From: Lederbergia wuyishanensis
GTDB lineage: Bacteria > Bacillota > Bacilli > Bacillales > Bacillaceae_C
Assembly (NCBI RefSeq): GCF_022900255.1
Contig: NZ_JALIRM010000021.1
Coordinates: 1 to 35,517 of the forward strand
Reading direction: 5' to 3'
Length of the DNA: 35,517 bases
Shown here: positions 7,193 to 15,870 of the stretch, one piece after another
Numbering within the stretch: position 1 is the stretch's first letter
Layout of the letters: every line of letters begins with the position of its first letter
Made by a program: the position numbers and the translations under genes
Notes under the pieces: generated by a model
Told to the model about the DNA's origin: nothing
Seen by the model: the letters and a program-made list of their open reading frames with translations, nothing else
Databases searched by the model: none

Positions 7193-8069
7193 CTATTCCC
7201 CCCTTATCTGAGTTCGTCAAATATACGCATACATCGCTTGACGACACTGGTTTAAGTTCTATTCCGTCAAGCTTTAAACTTTGAATATCACTTTCAGTAA
7301 AGTCATTGCGTACAACCGTAAATGTACGATTTTGACTTTCTTGCTTGAATATAATCTCCCTTCCACGTGTCCAACCAGCTACTGCCGATTTTTTCCCTTG
7401 AAGACCAACTGCCCACTCTTTTAAATCGGAAATTGGTAGATGAAGATGAGCTTTTCCGTCTTTGATTAAAAGCACATCCTCCAAAAGATCTTCAATTTCG
7501 TTCAAATGATGGCTGGAAATAATAATTGTACGTGGAAAGGCGATGTAATCTTTTAGCAATGCCCTATAAAAGTCTTTTCGAACCGCCGCGTCCATTCCAG
7601 TCGTCGGTTCATCAAATATCGTAAGAGCGCACCTCGATGCCAAACCAAAAATCATATTAAATGTACTTTTCATTCCTTTTGAAAGGTTGTTATGCAGCTG
7701 TTTTGGATTAAGAGAAAAATAGTTAAAAAGTCCATCTGCAAGCTCAGCGTTAAAATTTCCGTAAAAGCGCCTTGCTTCATTTAAAATTTCCGCCAGATTC
7801 ATAGAAGAAGGAAAAGTCATTTGATCATCAATATGAATACTATTTGCTGATACAAACAAGTTATTGAATGGGGCTTCTGAAAAAACCTCGATTTGACCTG
7901 AAGTTTCATGAATAAACCCTGAAATAATGTTTAGTAAAGTGGTTTTCCCAGCCCCATTTCGACCAATCAAGCCTGTAATTTTATTTTCTTGAATCGTGAA
8001 GGACATTTGATCGAGTACATTATGCCGACCATACTTTTTCGTTAAATTCGCGCATTGGATCACATTCAC
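7161..8069 (-). CDS. ABC transporter ATP-binding protein, YtrB-like
   Basis: A 302-residue nucleotide-binding subunit. Walker A G-R-N-G-A-G-K-T is at 36-43. The signature is degenerate (L-S-K-G-M instead of LSGGQ). Walker B LTIFDEP is followed by TTGMD and the switch histidine in SSHHLNEIED. The last about 90 residues are an accessory domain. It overlaps the GntR gene by 4 bp. With the permease it forms an exporter of unknown substrate. In B. subtilis the related ytr operon is induced by some cell-wall antibiotics, which makes an envelope role likely here. Confidence 0.88.
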   Translation of the reverse strand: MNVIQCANLTKKYGRHNVLDQMSFTIQENKITGLIGRNGAGKTTLLNIISGFIHETSGQIEVFSEAPFNNLFVSANSIHIDDQMTFPSSMNLAEILNEARRFYGNFNAELADGLFNYFSLNPKQLHNNLSKGMKSTFNMIFGLASRCALTIFDEPTTGMDAAVRKDFYRALLKDYIAFPRTIIISSHHLNEIEDLLEDVLLIKDGKAHLHLPISDLKEWAVGLQGKKSAVAGWTRGREIIFKQESQNRTFTVVRNDFTESDIQSLKLDGIELKPVSSSDVCVYLTNSDKGGIDDVFNRIESI

Positions 8070-8449
8070 TTATCATCACTCCTTCTTCTACTCGTTTCTT
8101 GAATCATCTTTATTAAATCCGCTTCAGAAACACTTAAACGCTTTGCTTCTATAACCAATGTTTCAACCAATTCTTTTAACGTTTCATTTTTTCGCTTATC
8201 AAGTATTCGTGCTCGTGCACCTTCAGACACAAACATTCCAAGCCCACGTTTTTTATAAAGAATTTGCTCTTCCGCCAAAATATTCAACCCCTTTGCAGCC
8301 GTAGCTGGATTTATATTGAACAACTCTGCAAGCTGATATTGCGAGTACATTTTGTCATCAGTATTAAAATTTCCGCTAATAATTTCGTTTTCTAACCATT
8401 CCGATATTTGCACATAAATTGGTTTAGAACTGTCCGAGTTTAATATCAC
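8066..8449 (-). CDS. ytrA: GntR-family regulator, YtrA subfamily
   Basis: A 127-residue repressor with an N-terminal winged helix (PIYVQISEWLENEIISGNF, then YQLAELFNINPATAAKGLNIL) and a short helical C-terminus, as in the YtrA subfamily, which lacks the large effector domain of other GntR proteins. It is first in its operon. A dyad operator at 8473-8494 touches its -10 element, so autorepression is expected. The usual YtrA arrangement is regulator followed by ABC exporter, as here. The symbol is by similarity. Confidence 0.85.
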   Translation of the reverse strand: MILNSDSSKPIYVQISEWLENEIISGNFNTDDKMYSQYQLAELFNINPATAAKGLNILAEEQILYKKRGLGMFVSEGARARILDKRKNETLKELVETLVIEAKRLSVSEADLIKMIQETSRRRSDDK

Positions 8450-8472
8450 ACAGCTACCCCCTCTCTGGTATA

Positions 8473-8494
8473 GTGCATTACTGTTGTAATGTAC
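8473..8494. promoter_or_regulatory. Operator of the YtrA-like regulator
   Basis: Arms GTGCATTAC (8473-8481) and GTAATGTAC (8486-8494) form a 9+4+9 dyad with one mismatch. The right arm overlaps the -10 hexamer of the operon promoter. It is the only strong dyad upstream of the GntR gene. Confidence 0.65.
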
Positions 8495-8521
8495 AATATA
8501 ATATTATGCTTAAAAATGCAA
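8493..8521 (-). promoter_or_regulatory. Promoter of the ytr-like operon
   Basis: Minus-strand TTGCAT (8521-8516), 17 bp, TATTGT (8498-8493). It drives the GntR-ABC operon and is overlapped by the operator dyad. Confidence 0.6.
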
Positions 8522-8582
8522 GATGCAAATTAAATATGGTACGATATTTTTAAAGTAGTCAGCAAGAAGGGAAGAGCATCTC

Positions 8583-9332
8583 GTGGAAAATGATCATATT
8601 ATTGACTTAAATCGTTTGAAAGAAATGCGAGTGGAACTAACTCGTTTTATGATGGCTTATAAATTCGCTTGCGATGAAATCAATACAAAAATCAATATTT
8701 TATCAGACGAATTCAACTATATTCACGATTACAACCCGATTGAACATGTTAAATCTCGTGTGAAGTCGCCCGAAAGTATTTTTAAAAAAGTGTTACGCAA
8801 AGGATATGACTTTTCTCTTGATTCAATTAGGGAGAATATTAGGGATATAGCGGGTGTTCGTATTACATGTTCGTTTATTTCCGATATTTATGTGCTCAGC
8901 GATATGTTGAAAAATCAAGGGGATATTAAAATCGTAGAAGTGAAGGATTATATAAAAAATCCAAAGCCAAATGGATATCAAAGTCTTCACATGATCGTGG
9001 AAATTCCTATTTTCATGACGGATCGTACTGAAAATACATATGTTGAAATTCAAATTCGTACAATCGCGATGGATTTCTGGGCGAGCTTAGAACATAAAAT
9101 TTATTACAAATACAATAAGGAAATTCCTGAAAGACTTGCAAATGAACTTCGAAATGCAGCCGTAGTCGCGGCTGAACTGGATCGAAAAATGGAACAGCTT
9201 CAAAAAGAAGTATCTGCAATTAAGGAAGAAAATGAAGAGGAGACTGGACTTGCCTTTTTAGAAAACGGACAAATTCCGACTATTTTAATGAAAACTTTAT
9301 CCGAGTACCAGAAAAAGATCGAGCAAGAGTAG
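8583..9332 (+). CDS. Small alarmone synthetase (RelA/SpoT synthetase domain only)
   Basis: A 249-residue (p)ppGpp synthetase that transfers pyrophosphate from ATP to GTP or GDP. The order of motifs is typical: RVKSPESIFKK, then DIAGVRITCSF, GYQSLHMIVEIP, and VEIQIRTIAMDFWASLEHK near residues 155-175. A C-terminal coiled coil (about 195-220) is likely to drive oligomers. No HD hydrolase, TGS or ACT domain is present, so it is synthesis-only like B. subtilis YjbM/YwaC, though about 40 residues longer. The start is GTG 8583, with a GAAGGGA SD at rather long spacing. It diverges from the ytr-like operon. Regulation probably transcriptional; unknown. Confidence 0.9.
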   Translation: MENDHIIDLNRLKEMRVELTRFMMAYKFACDEINTKINILSDEFNYIHDYNPIEHVKSRVKSPESIFKKVLRKGYDFSLDSIRENIRDIAGVRITCSFISDIYVLSDMLKNQGDIKIVEVKDYIKNPKPNGYQSLHMIVEIPIFMTDRTENTYVEIQIRTIAMDFWASLEHKIYYKYNKEIPERLANELRNAAVVAAELDRKMEQLQKEVSAIKEENEEETGLAFLENGQIPTILMKTLSEYQKKIEQE

Positions 9333-9391
9333 ATAAAATATTAAGACGATTGTTTATATTCTGATCGTGTCCTATAATTAGAGTGAAATAT

Positions 9392-9465
9392 CGGGATGTA
9401 GCTCAGCTTGGTAGAGCACTAGCATGGGGTGCTAGGGGTCGCAGGTTCGATTCCTGTCATCCCGA
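9392..9465 (+). tRNA. tRNA-Pro (GGG)
   Basis: A 74-base cloverleaf: acceptor CGGGATG/CATCCCG, D stem GCTC/GAGC, anticodon stem CTAGC/GCTAG with loop ATGGGGT, T stem GCAGG/CCTGT with loop TTCGATT. Anticodon GGG reads proline CCC/CCU. The 3' CCA is not encoded (the discriminator A is followed by taaaa), so it must be added by CCA transferase. It is a single tRNA, not in a cluster. Confidence 0.93.
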
Positions 9466-9536
9466 TAAAACGTGGTAATTCCAAATCCTTTCTAATCTAG
9501 GCTTAAAGATTCCTTCCATTCAAATATTCATAAAGC

Positions 9537-9578
9537 AAAAAAACTCTTCTTTTTGTCATGAAAAAGGAGAGTTTTTTT
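9537..9578 (+). terminator. Terminator after tRNA-Pro
   Basis: AAAAAAACTCTTCTTTT pairs with GAAAAAGGAGAGTTTTTT around a short loop; a T-run follows. It can act in both directions, also closing the kinase gene that starts at 10668 on the minus strand. Confidence 0.7.
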
Positions 9579-9666
9579 AATAAATGAATTTCTTAAGCCA
9601 GGTGTACGCCTTAACAATGATAATAATATGAATAGAACCTGTTGGACAGCCGTGTGACTTGGTAAT

Positions 9667-10668
9667 CTATATAATGTTACTAATCAAATCAAGATCCACA
9701 ATCGCCTCGTTTTTTTCAATACGTTCCTTGATTTCAGCAATCCAATGCTGCATTCGTTCTGTTCGTTCCTCAGCCGGCACTTTTTTACTAAAAACAGAAT
9801 ATAAATCAACATCCCTTAGCTTTAAAAACAACGAAATCGTTTCGATACATTCTTGTGAAAGCTCATTTTCCTCGCGATACCCTTCCAGAAAAGCTTGCAT
9901 GAACTCTCTTGCAAATTCATTGCGCTCCTCCCTTGTTCCATATAAATGCTTACTAATGAGAGAATAATAAAGCGGAATGGCAATATCAGACGCAAAAAAG
10001 TGATAGCTTGCATCATCAAAATCGAAAATATGAATTGCATCCCCATCATAGAAAAAGTTTCCAGCATGGATATCTGTATGGATAAGTCCATAAGAATCTT
10101 TCGTTTTTGGCAATTTCTCGATTTCTGCCACGACATTCCGAGCTGCTTTCAAGGCTGCTTTGTCAGACTCAGGATAGTAATATTCTAAACGCAATAAATC
10201 ATTTTCATCCCATTGATAACGTGGCTGGATGTTCTCCCCTGGTTGATAGCTTTTTGTAAAATTGTGCATTTTTCCAATCACTTTTCCCCAAATACGAAAA
10301 AGTTTCTCATTAAAGTCAACTAGCTTCACAGGATTTCCCCGTGCTTTCTCAAACAAAGAGGCATAGAAAACGGAATCCTCTGCCTGAAATGCCTCCACTG
10401 TATTCCCATTTGGAGATAGAAACACCGCTGGAATATTGATTCCACAACCATGCAAATATTGAATCCAATCCAACTCCGATTCTAATTCCTTTTGCGTACG
10501 ATGTGAACTATGCGTAACTCTTAATATTTTCGCTTCTCCCTCATGATTAACTTCAAAAGCATAATTCTCAAAATCACCGAGCTTTTTAAAGTTAGTATCT
10601 AAATGATAGGTACTCAAGATTTTATTCATGATTTCAGAAGTGAATTGTTTTTCTACTGAATGTTCCAA
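9667..10668 (-). CDS. APH-fold phosphotransferase (kinase), family member 1
   Basis: A protein of about 333 residues with the aminoglycoside phosphotransferase/choline kinase fold. The catalytic loop reads G-L-I-H-T-D-I-H-A-G-N-F-F (Asp, His and Asn present). The metal-binding motif is IFDFDDA. The N-lobe carries the lysine in A-K-I-L-R-V. It resembles YerI-like and homoserine-kinase-type cytosolic proteins rather than a known resistance enzyme. Start TTG 10668 is chosen because GGGGGA sits eight bases upstream; another TTG lies at 10683. Substrate unknown. It stands alone between tRNA-Pro and a lipoprotein gene. The gap 10669-10922 shows nothing I can name. Confidence 0.8.
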   Translation of the reverse strand: MEHSVEKQFTSEIMNKILSTYHLDTNFKKLGDFENYAFEVNHEGEAKILRVTHSSHRTQKELESELDWIQYLHGCGINIPAVFLSPNGNTVEAFQAEDSVFYASLFEKARGNPVKLVDFNEKLFRIWGKVIGKMHNFTKSYQPGENIQPRYQWDENDLLRLEYYYPESDKAALKAARNVVAEIEKLPKTKDSYGLIHTDIHAGNFFYDGDAIHIFDFDDASYHFFASDIAIPLYYSLISKHLYGTREERNEFAREFMQAFLEGYREENELSQECIETISLFLKLRDVDLYSVFSKKVPAEERTERMQHWIAEIKERIEKNEAIVDLDLISNII

Positions 10669-10922
10669 GTTTGTTTCCCCCAATGTTCCTAGTGATAACC
10701 AAATTATAATATATTTGGCATTGGGTGCGTTTAACCTTCTTTTTCTATTTCCTCCAGTGAAAGTTTCTTTCCTTTATATAAGAAATTTTAACGCGCGGTA
10801 TTCAAGGGTGTTTGAGGATTCATCAATGGAACTATCCTATATTCATCATTCAAAGCATGTTTGCTTTTGTTTCTTATACGAAAAAAATCCGTTTAAAGCA
10901 TAGATGTGCTTCTCCAAATTTT

Positions 10923-11474
10923 CTATTGTTCTACCTTGTCTTCAATATCCAACTCATACTCGCTTTCTCCTTGTTTGATTCCAACCTTCCAAATATCTTG
11001 TGCTTCGTTATATTCAATATGCCGTATGGCAGGAAACCAGTTGGACTTATTTTCCGCTACTTTCACGGCTTCCCTTACTACTTGAGCTTCAGTTAAATCA
11101 GCTTTATCTGGTTTATACGTAGGCAGTATTTCAATTTTCCCAGCTTTTGCTTGAGCCGGAAATGATTCCATAATAGGGCCATCAACTTCGATCCTTACCC
11201 TCTGACCGATTTCTATTTTTCCCTTTACATTCGAGAAGCTAATTGCATTATAGAATTCTTTTACCCCACCCGATTTGCTAAAATCTTGGGGCTGGGCATC
11301 TACTACTAAGACCATTTCTCCATCTTTTTTTACTACATAAGCACCTTCCTTGGATGGCTTATTTACTATATTGGCACCAGAATTAGCTTTTGCCAAAGTA
11401 TCATTGGATTTGCATCCAGTTAGAATGAAAAGGAGAAAAATGGCCAATGGAAACAACCAAAATCGAAATCTCAT
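10923..11474 (-). CDS. DUF3221-like lipoprotein
   Basis: A 183-residue lipoprotein. The signal peptide has a basic start (MRFRF), hydrophobic core and lipobox LTGC with Cys21. The mature part has a beta-rich segment with GAYVVKKDGEMVLVV and IEIGQRVRIEVDGPI, typical of YobA-like DUF3221 proteins. Next come EAQVVREAVKVAE and an end that looks like a PepSY-like strand pair (WKVGIKQGESEYELDIE). It is exposed on the outer face of the membrane. No function is known for the family; no operon partners. Confidence 0.75.
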   Translation of the reverse strand: MRFRFWLFPLAIFLLFILTGCKSNDTLAKANSGANIVNKPSKEGAYVVKKDGEMVLVVDAQPQDFSKSGGVKEFYNAISFSNVKGKIEIGQRVRIEVDGPIMESFPAQAKAGKIEILPTYKPDKADLTEAQVVREAVKVAENKSNWFPAIRHIEYNEAQDIWKVGIKQGESEYELDIEDKVEQ

Positions 11475-11662
11475 TTTCTCACCCCTTTTTCCCTTTATAT
11501 GTTAGACGTATTAAGAAAAAAAACGTTCCATTTTACATCTGGTCAAAGGTTTGATTAGTTTGCCATTGTTTTGAAAAATGAATCGCTATAATAATTGATT
11601 TTTTTATAGTAATCTCTTCTATATCGGTAATAATTCTAAAAGAGGATATTTTTGCAAATTAA

Positions 11663-11698
11663 AAAAGCTCTCGGATTCAACATTCACCGAGAGCTTTT
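11663..11698 (-). terminator. Terminator of yhaQP-like operon
   Basis: AAAAGCTCTCGG (11663-11674) pairs perfectly with CCGAGAGCTTTT (11687-11698). Read on the minus strand the stem is followed by a T-run. It lies 14 bp after the yhaP-like stop. Confidence 0.85.
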
Positions 11699-11711
11699 AC
11701 CTATATTTAAA

Positions 11712-12953
11712 CTACGCCCACAACCACTTCCATATTTCTTTCGGCGTAGCATTTTTCCCGTACATAAGAATTCCGATTTTGAATATTTTTCCTGCGGCTT
11801 TCATCATCAACCAGATTGTCACAAAAAGTATGGCTAACGCGATAATAATTTCAATCCATGGCCATTCATCAAGCATAGAGAGACGAATAATCCAGACGGC
11901 TGGTGACGTGATTGGAAAGAATGAGCCGATTTTGGCGATGATACCGCTCGGATCTGAAATAATTGGTCCGATAAAAATTAAAGGTAAAAACGGGAGCATC
12001 ATGACGATTCCTTGGAAGTTGCTCGTTGCTGTCATGTCTTCTACCGTTGCACCAATCGCTACGAAAATTGAAGAGAATAATAGATATCCTGAAACGGCCA
12101 GCAATAATAGCAACAACAACTCAGGAACCAATAAGTATTCCATCAGTGGCAGTTCTAATTTCCAGGCAACTAGCGGCATGCCGACCGCGAGCCACACAAC
12201 AACTTGAGTGATTCCTAATACGAAGTAGCCGATGATTTTCCCTTGCATTAATTCACCTGGGGTGACAGAAGACAAGATGATTTCTGCTACTTTTTCTTTC
12301 TTTTCCTGAGAAGCAGAAGTGAAAATCATCATTCCTGTCATGACTATTGAAAACAAGATAATTCCCGCAAAGGCACCAGGTATCACTCTTTTTAGTGGAT
12401 CATTCTCGTCTACGGCCTCATTCTCAGCAGTTCCCCCGTCGGATGTTGCTTCACCCAAGTCTGCTTGCTGAACCGAAATACCTTTTGCAATTACATTTTT
12501 TTGCTCCTCAGATAGTCCAAGTCTATCAATTTGTAGTTGGCGTAAGGGTGCTTCAAGTGTATAAGCCTCATAGACAAAGTTTTCACTTACATCTTCACTC
12601 ATATATAGATTGATTAATCCCTCGTTCAACGTTTTTTCTGTAAGTGGGATATAAACTGTATTTTCAGTATCGGTTACTTGTTCCTGCATCTCTGGCTCCG
12701 TTACTTCTGTTAAAAGCAAATCCCAATTTAAATCCTGGGTCTCTACAATTGCCTTCACATCATCCCAAACTCCTAATTCGTCTAGGACAAAAACTTTAAC
12801 AGTATCGGCATTGTCATCCCCACCACTAAATAGTTGGGGAACAAAAAAGAAAAACATGAAAAGAGCAGGAGTCAATAATAGAGAAATAATGAACGATTTG
12901 TTCATCATATTTCTTTTAATCTCCCATTTTGCTACTTTTAAGCTATTACGCAT
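11712..12953 (-). CDS. yhaP: ABC exporter permease, YhaP/NatB type
   Basis: A permease of about 413 residues with the NatB/ABC-2 architecture. One N-terminal helix (about residues 20-40) precedes a large extracytoplasmic domain (about 45-190) with an acidic linker (ENEAVDENDPLKR). Then come five to six helices, including the cytoplasmic motif SQEKKEKVAEIILSSVTPGE between the second and third helices. Length and order match B. subtilis YhaP. ATG 12953 is chosen (AGGAG eight bases upstream); it overlaps the end of the ATPase gene by 8 bp. Substrate unknown; NatAB relatives export sodium. Confidence 0.88.
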   Translation of the reverse strand: MRNSLKVAKWEIKRNMMNKSFIISLLLTPALFMFFFFVPQLFSGGDDNADTVKVFVLDELGVWDDVKAIVETQDLNWDLLLTEVTEPEMQEQVTDTENTVYIPLTEKTLNEGLINLYMSEDVSENFVYEAYTLEAPLRQLQIDRLGLSEEQKNVIAKGISVQQADLGEATSDGGTAENEAVDENDPLKRVIPGAFAGIILFSIVMTGMMIFTSASQEKKEKVAEIILSSVTPGELMQGKIIGYFVLGITQVVVWLAVGMPLVAWKLELPLMEYLLVPELLLLLLLAVSGYLLFSSIFVAIGATVEDMTATSNFQGIVMMLPFLPLIFIGPIISDPSGIIAKIGSFFPITSPAVWIIRLSMLDEWPWIEIIIALAILFVTIWLMMKAAGKIFKIGILMYGKNATPKEIWKWLWA

Positions 12954-13878
12954 TGACTGCACTCCTCTCGTTTACAATATGTTGATCCGTTGCAACATCG
13001 ATAAAAATTTCATGGAGTGAAATCCGGTCAATAGAAAGCTCCTGTATATTTAAGTTTTCAGGTAACTGCCTAAGCCAAAGAGGAACGACTACATCCTGAG
13101 ATAAATAAACAACAGATACGTCGCCTTTTTGTTCAACACGGTTCACGTGAGAAAGTCTCTCTAATAACGAAATGTCATTTTTACCGCGGATTGTACATTT
13201 AAAATTAGAATATTGATTTTTGACTTCTGCCAATGTTCCATAAATCACTTTTTGACCGCGATGGATCATAAATAAACGATCACATACTTCTTCGACCATA
13301 TTCATTTGATGTGAAGATAATAGAATCGCTGTTCCTTTGCTCGCTAAATCCTTAATTTCATTTTTAAAAACTTCCTGACTCACCGGGTCTAATCCTGAAA
13401 AAGGCTCGTCTAAAATCAATAATTCAGGTTCGTGAATAATCGATCCAATAAATTGAACCTTTTGCCCCATTCCTTTTGACAATTCTTCTACAGAAACTTT
13501 TTCTTTACCTTCCAGTCCTAACTTTGCCAGGTACTCAAGTGCTCTCGCCTTAGCTTTTTTAATCGGGTAATCCTTCAGTTCAGCTAAATACAAAATCATA
13601 TCCAACACTTTTACGTTTTTATACAACCCACGTTCTTCAGGCAAATAACCAATTTTATTACGAGGAATTTCTCCAGATGCATAGTTATGAAAGTTCACAG
13701 AACCTTCATCTGGATACATAATCCCCATTATATTTCGGATGGTCGTCGATTTTCCTGCTCCATTTGGACCAAGAATAGCCATGATTTCTCCTTTTCTTAC
13801 ATCAAAATTTATATTTTGAATGATTTGAATTTGTTTAAAAGACTTTCCAAGCCCTTCGACCGACAAAACTGTCTCCAT
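12946..13878 (-). CDS. yhaQ: ABC exporter ATP-binding protein, YhaQ/NatA type
   Basis: A nucleotide-binding subunit of about 310 residues. Walker A G-P-N-G-A-G-K-S is at 37-44, the signature is L-S-K-G-M-G-Q, Walker B LLILDEP is followed by FSGLD, and the H-loop is SSHQM. From about residue 215 the DUF4162 accessory domain follows, ending in ISLHEIFIDVA. This matches YhaQ. ATG 13878 has AAAGGGG upstream; TTG 13887 is in frame but too close to the SD. It pairs with the permease gene behind it. Confidence 0.88.
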   Translation of the reverse strand: METVLSVEGLGKSFKQIQIIQNINFDVRKGEIMAILGPNGAGKSTTIRNIMGIMYPDEGSVNFHNYASGEIPRNKIGYLPEERGLYKNVKVLDMILYLAELKDYPIKKAKARALEYLAKLGLEGKEKVSVEELSKGMGQKVQFIGSIIHEPELLILDEPFSGLDPVSQEVFKNEIKDLASKGTAILLSSHQMNMVEEVCDRLFMIHRGQKVIYGTLAEVKNQYSNFKCTIRGKNDISLLERLSHVNRVEQKGDVSVVYLSQDVVVPLWLRQLPENLNIQELSIDRISLHEIFIDVATDQHIVNERSAVNA

Positions 13879-13969
13879 CGTATCCAATCCCCTTTCGTCG
13901 TTCGCAAATTTTCTCTTGCGATTTGACTCCGATATCTTTCCTTACGATTGAAAAGGATAAAGGTTCCAG

Positions 13970-13995
13970 AAAAAAGCACTCATCTCGATGAGTGC
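13970..13995 (-). terminator. Terminator of the Bce-type operon
   Basis: GCACTCATC (13976-13984) and GATGAGTGC (13987-13995) form a perfect 9-bp stem with T-run on the minus strand. It starts one base after the permease stop codon. Confidence 0.85.
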
Positions 13996-15870
13996 CTAAA
14001 TTGAACGTCTAATTTTTCGAATATAATTCGATCGAATAAATAGAAAGTAAATGATTTGTATGCCAGCAAAGCTGCTTAGTACCAAAGTCGATTCCTTTAC
14101 CAAACTATAATTAAACATATGCTCTAACGCTGTCAAAGCTACCGCCCCATGGATAAGGGCAACAATAATTGGAACGAAAAACAGCAAACTCAATTGAATC
14201 GTAATGATTTTAGACAATTCTTTATCCGTCAATCCTAACTTCCTTATTGCAGAAAATTTTCGCTTTTCATCTTCGAAGTCAGCGTATAGTCTGAAGTATA
14301 GAAAGCTACCAGCTGATATGAAAAATACGGCTCCAATAAATAATCCTATAAATAAAACGGCACCAAAGGCCTGATTGATTTCATGCCATGAATAAGCTAA
14401 TGAAAAAAATTCATGCTTACCTTCTCTGTCAAATTCACCGATCTTACTTGATAATTTTTTTCCTGCTTCTGCTGATTGTTTCCAATCCTTCATATAAAAA
14501 GCATAGTATGTTTGTTTCCATTCATAGGTTTTCATCTGATCAAACACTTCATCAGAAACCACTAGAAAATTTCGATATGCTGGAAATACATTAGTAGGAA
14601 TGGCTTTTTCCTGTTCCAGCACTAGATTGCCAAAAGTGATCTTTTCATGCTGTATAGGCCTGGAGGTTCCATCAATCGCACTTTCGTAAAATAGCAAAAT
14701 AGCTTCATTTTCTTTAAGGTTAACTTGCTCAGCTTCCTCACCTACCATTGCAAGTAAATGATTGTATCCAGATTCACTCGTAACATTATATGAATCACTA
14801 GTCGAAAGCACTCGTTTAATATCCGTTCTTACTTCTTTATATCGCAAATTTTCAAGTTCATCTCTAATTAGTTGGATATGCTTCGTTTCTAAATGGTTGT
14901 CTTCTCTAGATGTATATTCAAAAGCAAACGGGTTATTTTTCAACAAATCTGCTGTCATCATCGTCCTAAACCCAACAAGCGCACCAATCGCAGAAAATGC
15001 TACAGTAGAAACAATTGCAACGAAGAAAAAGGCTCTCGCGTTGTCTTTCATCCGATAAGCAAGATCGGACATTACGACAATGTTTGTTTTTCTCAAAAAG
15101 AAGGATTTGTTCTTTTTCAATCGATTAATCAAAAACACACTAAGCTGTGTAAAAAGAAAATATGTGCCAATAATGACGACTGTTGTAACAGGAATCATCG
15201 CTATAACGACCTGCAAATTACGGGCTATTAAAGCACCTGCGTACCCAATACCTAAAAGGAAAATGGCTAACAACGATAATGCAATAGATGCTTTTGGCTC
15301 TTTTTTAGGAGCTGCACTTCCTTTTATTAAATCAACGAGCTTATTCCCTTTCAAAACCGAAACCGTGAAAAAGGATATAACGATGAATAGAAACAGAAAC
15401 GCTACAAACGTCAATACTATAGCGCTAACTGGCCAATAGAAAGGCAAAACTTCATCTAAATTCAACACATTTTCCGCAGCTAATAAAATCATTTTTGAAA
15501 AAACAACGCCTATCAGCATTCCAAACACGGTCGCAAAAAAACCGATAAAGACATTTTCTAAAAAGACCATTTTGCGAAGCTGCATATTTGTCATTCCGTG
15601 CATGACCATAAGACCGAATTCTTTTTTTCTTGATTTTAAAAATGCGCTCATTGAAACTAGCACAAATATAAATGAGAAAACATAAATAATCCCTTCAGCA
15701 AAATGTAGGCCTATCGCTACTTCCGCATTAATATTTTTAAGTGCAGGATGGAATGCAAATATGGCGTAAACAAAAAACACTAAAACAGAAAACATACTGC
15801 TTAAAAAGTAAGCGGCATATGTCCTTTTATTACGAAATACATTGTTAAATGCGAACTGCCTGAAGGTCAT
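13996..15870 (-). CDS. Bce-type ABC permease (BceB-like, FtsX domains)
   Basis: A 624-residue membrane protein with ten predicted helices, as expected for BceB-type permeases. N-terminal F-N-N-V-F-R-N-K-R-T-Y-A-A-Y-F is characteristic. The first FtsX domain lies around residues 50-175, the second at the C-terminus (SAIRKLGLTDKELSKIITIQ). A large extracytoplasmic domain of about 200 residues (about 315-510) sits between helices 7 and 8 and would bind a peptide antibiotic or its lipid target. The start overlaps the ATPase gene by 26 bp; SD is AGGAGGGG. Such permeases both detoxify and act as sensor for the adjacent kinase. The actual ligand cannot be read from sequence. Confidence 0.92.
   Translation of the reverse strand: MTFRQFAFNNVFRNKRTYAAYFLSSMFSVLVFFVYAIFAFHPALKNINAEVAIGLHFAEGIIYVFSFIFVLVSMSAFLKSRKKEFGLMVMHGMTNMQLRKMVFLENVFIGFFATVFGMLIGVVFSKMILLAAENVLNLDEVLPFYWPVSAIVLTFVAFLFLFIVISFFTVSVLKGNKLVDLIKGSAAPKKEPKASIALSLLAIFLLGIGYAGALIARNLQVVIAMIPVTTVVIIGTYFLFTQLSVFLINRLKKNKSFFLRKTNIVVMSDLAYRMKDNARAFFFVAIVSTVAFSAIGALVGFRTMMTADLLKNNPFAFEYTSREDNHLETKHIQLIRDELENLRYKEVRTDIKRVLSTSDSYNVTSESGYNHLLAMVGEEAEQVNLKENEAILLFYESAIDGTSRPIQHEKITFGNLVLEQEKAIPTNVFPAYRNFLVVSDEVFDQMKTYEWKQTYYAFYMKDWKQSAEAGKKLSSKIGEFDREGKHEFFSLAYSWHEINQAFGAVLFIGLFIGAVFFISAGSFLYFRLYADFEDEKRKFSAIRKLGLTDKELSKIITIQLSLLFFVPIIVALIHGAVALTALEHMFNYSLVKESTLVLSSFAGIQIIYFLFIRSNYIRKIRRSI

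Noticed and set aside
9659-9967. Plus-strand open frame opposite the first APH-fold kinase
   Set aside because: No SD and overlaps a gene with intact catalytic motifs on the other strand.
10669-10922. Possible small gene or RNA in the gap after the first kinase
   Set aside because: Open frames have no SD and there is no stable hairpin with T-run.
11475-11662. Riboswitch or other leader RNA between the lipoprotein and yhaP-like genes
   Set aside because: Only a plain terminator is seen; no conserved riboswitch core.
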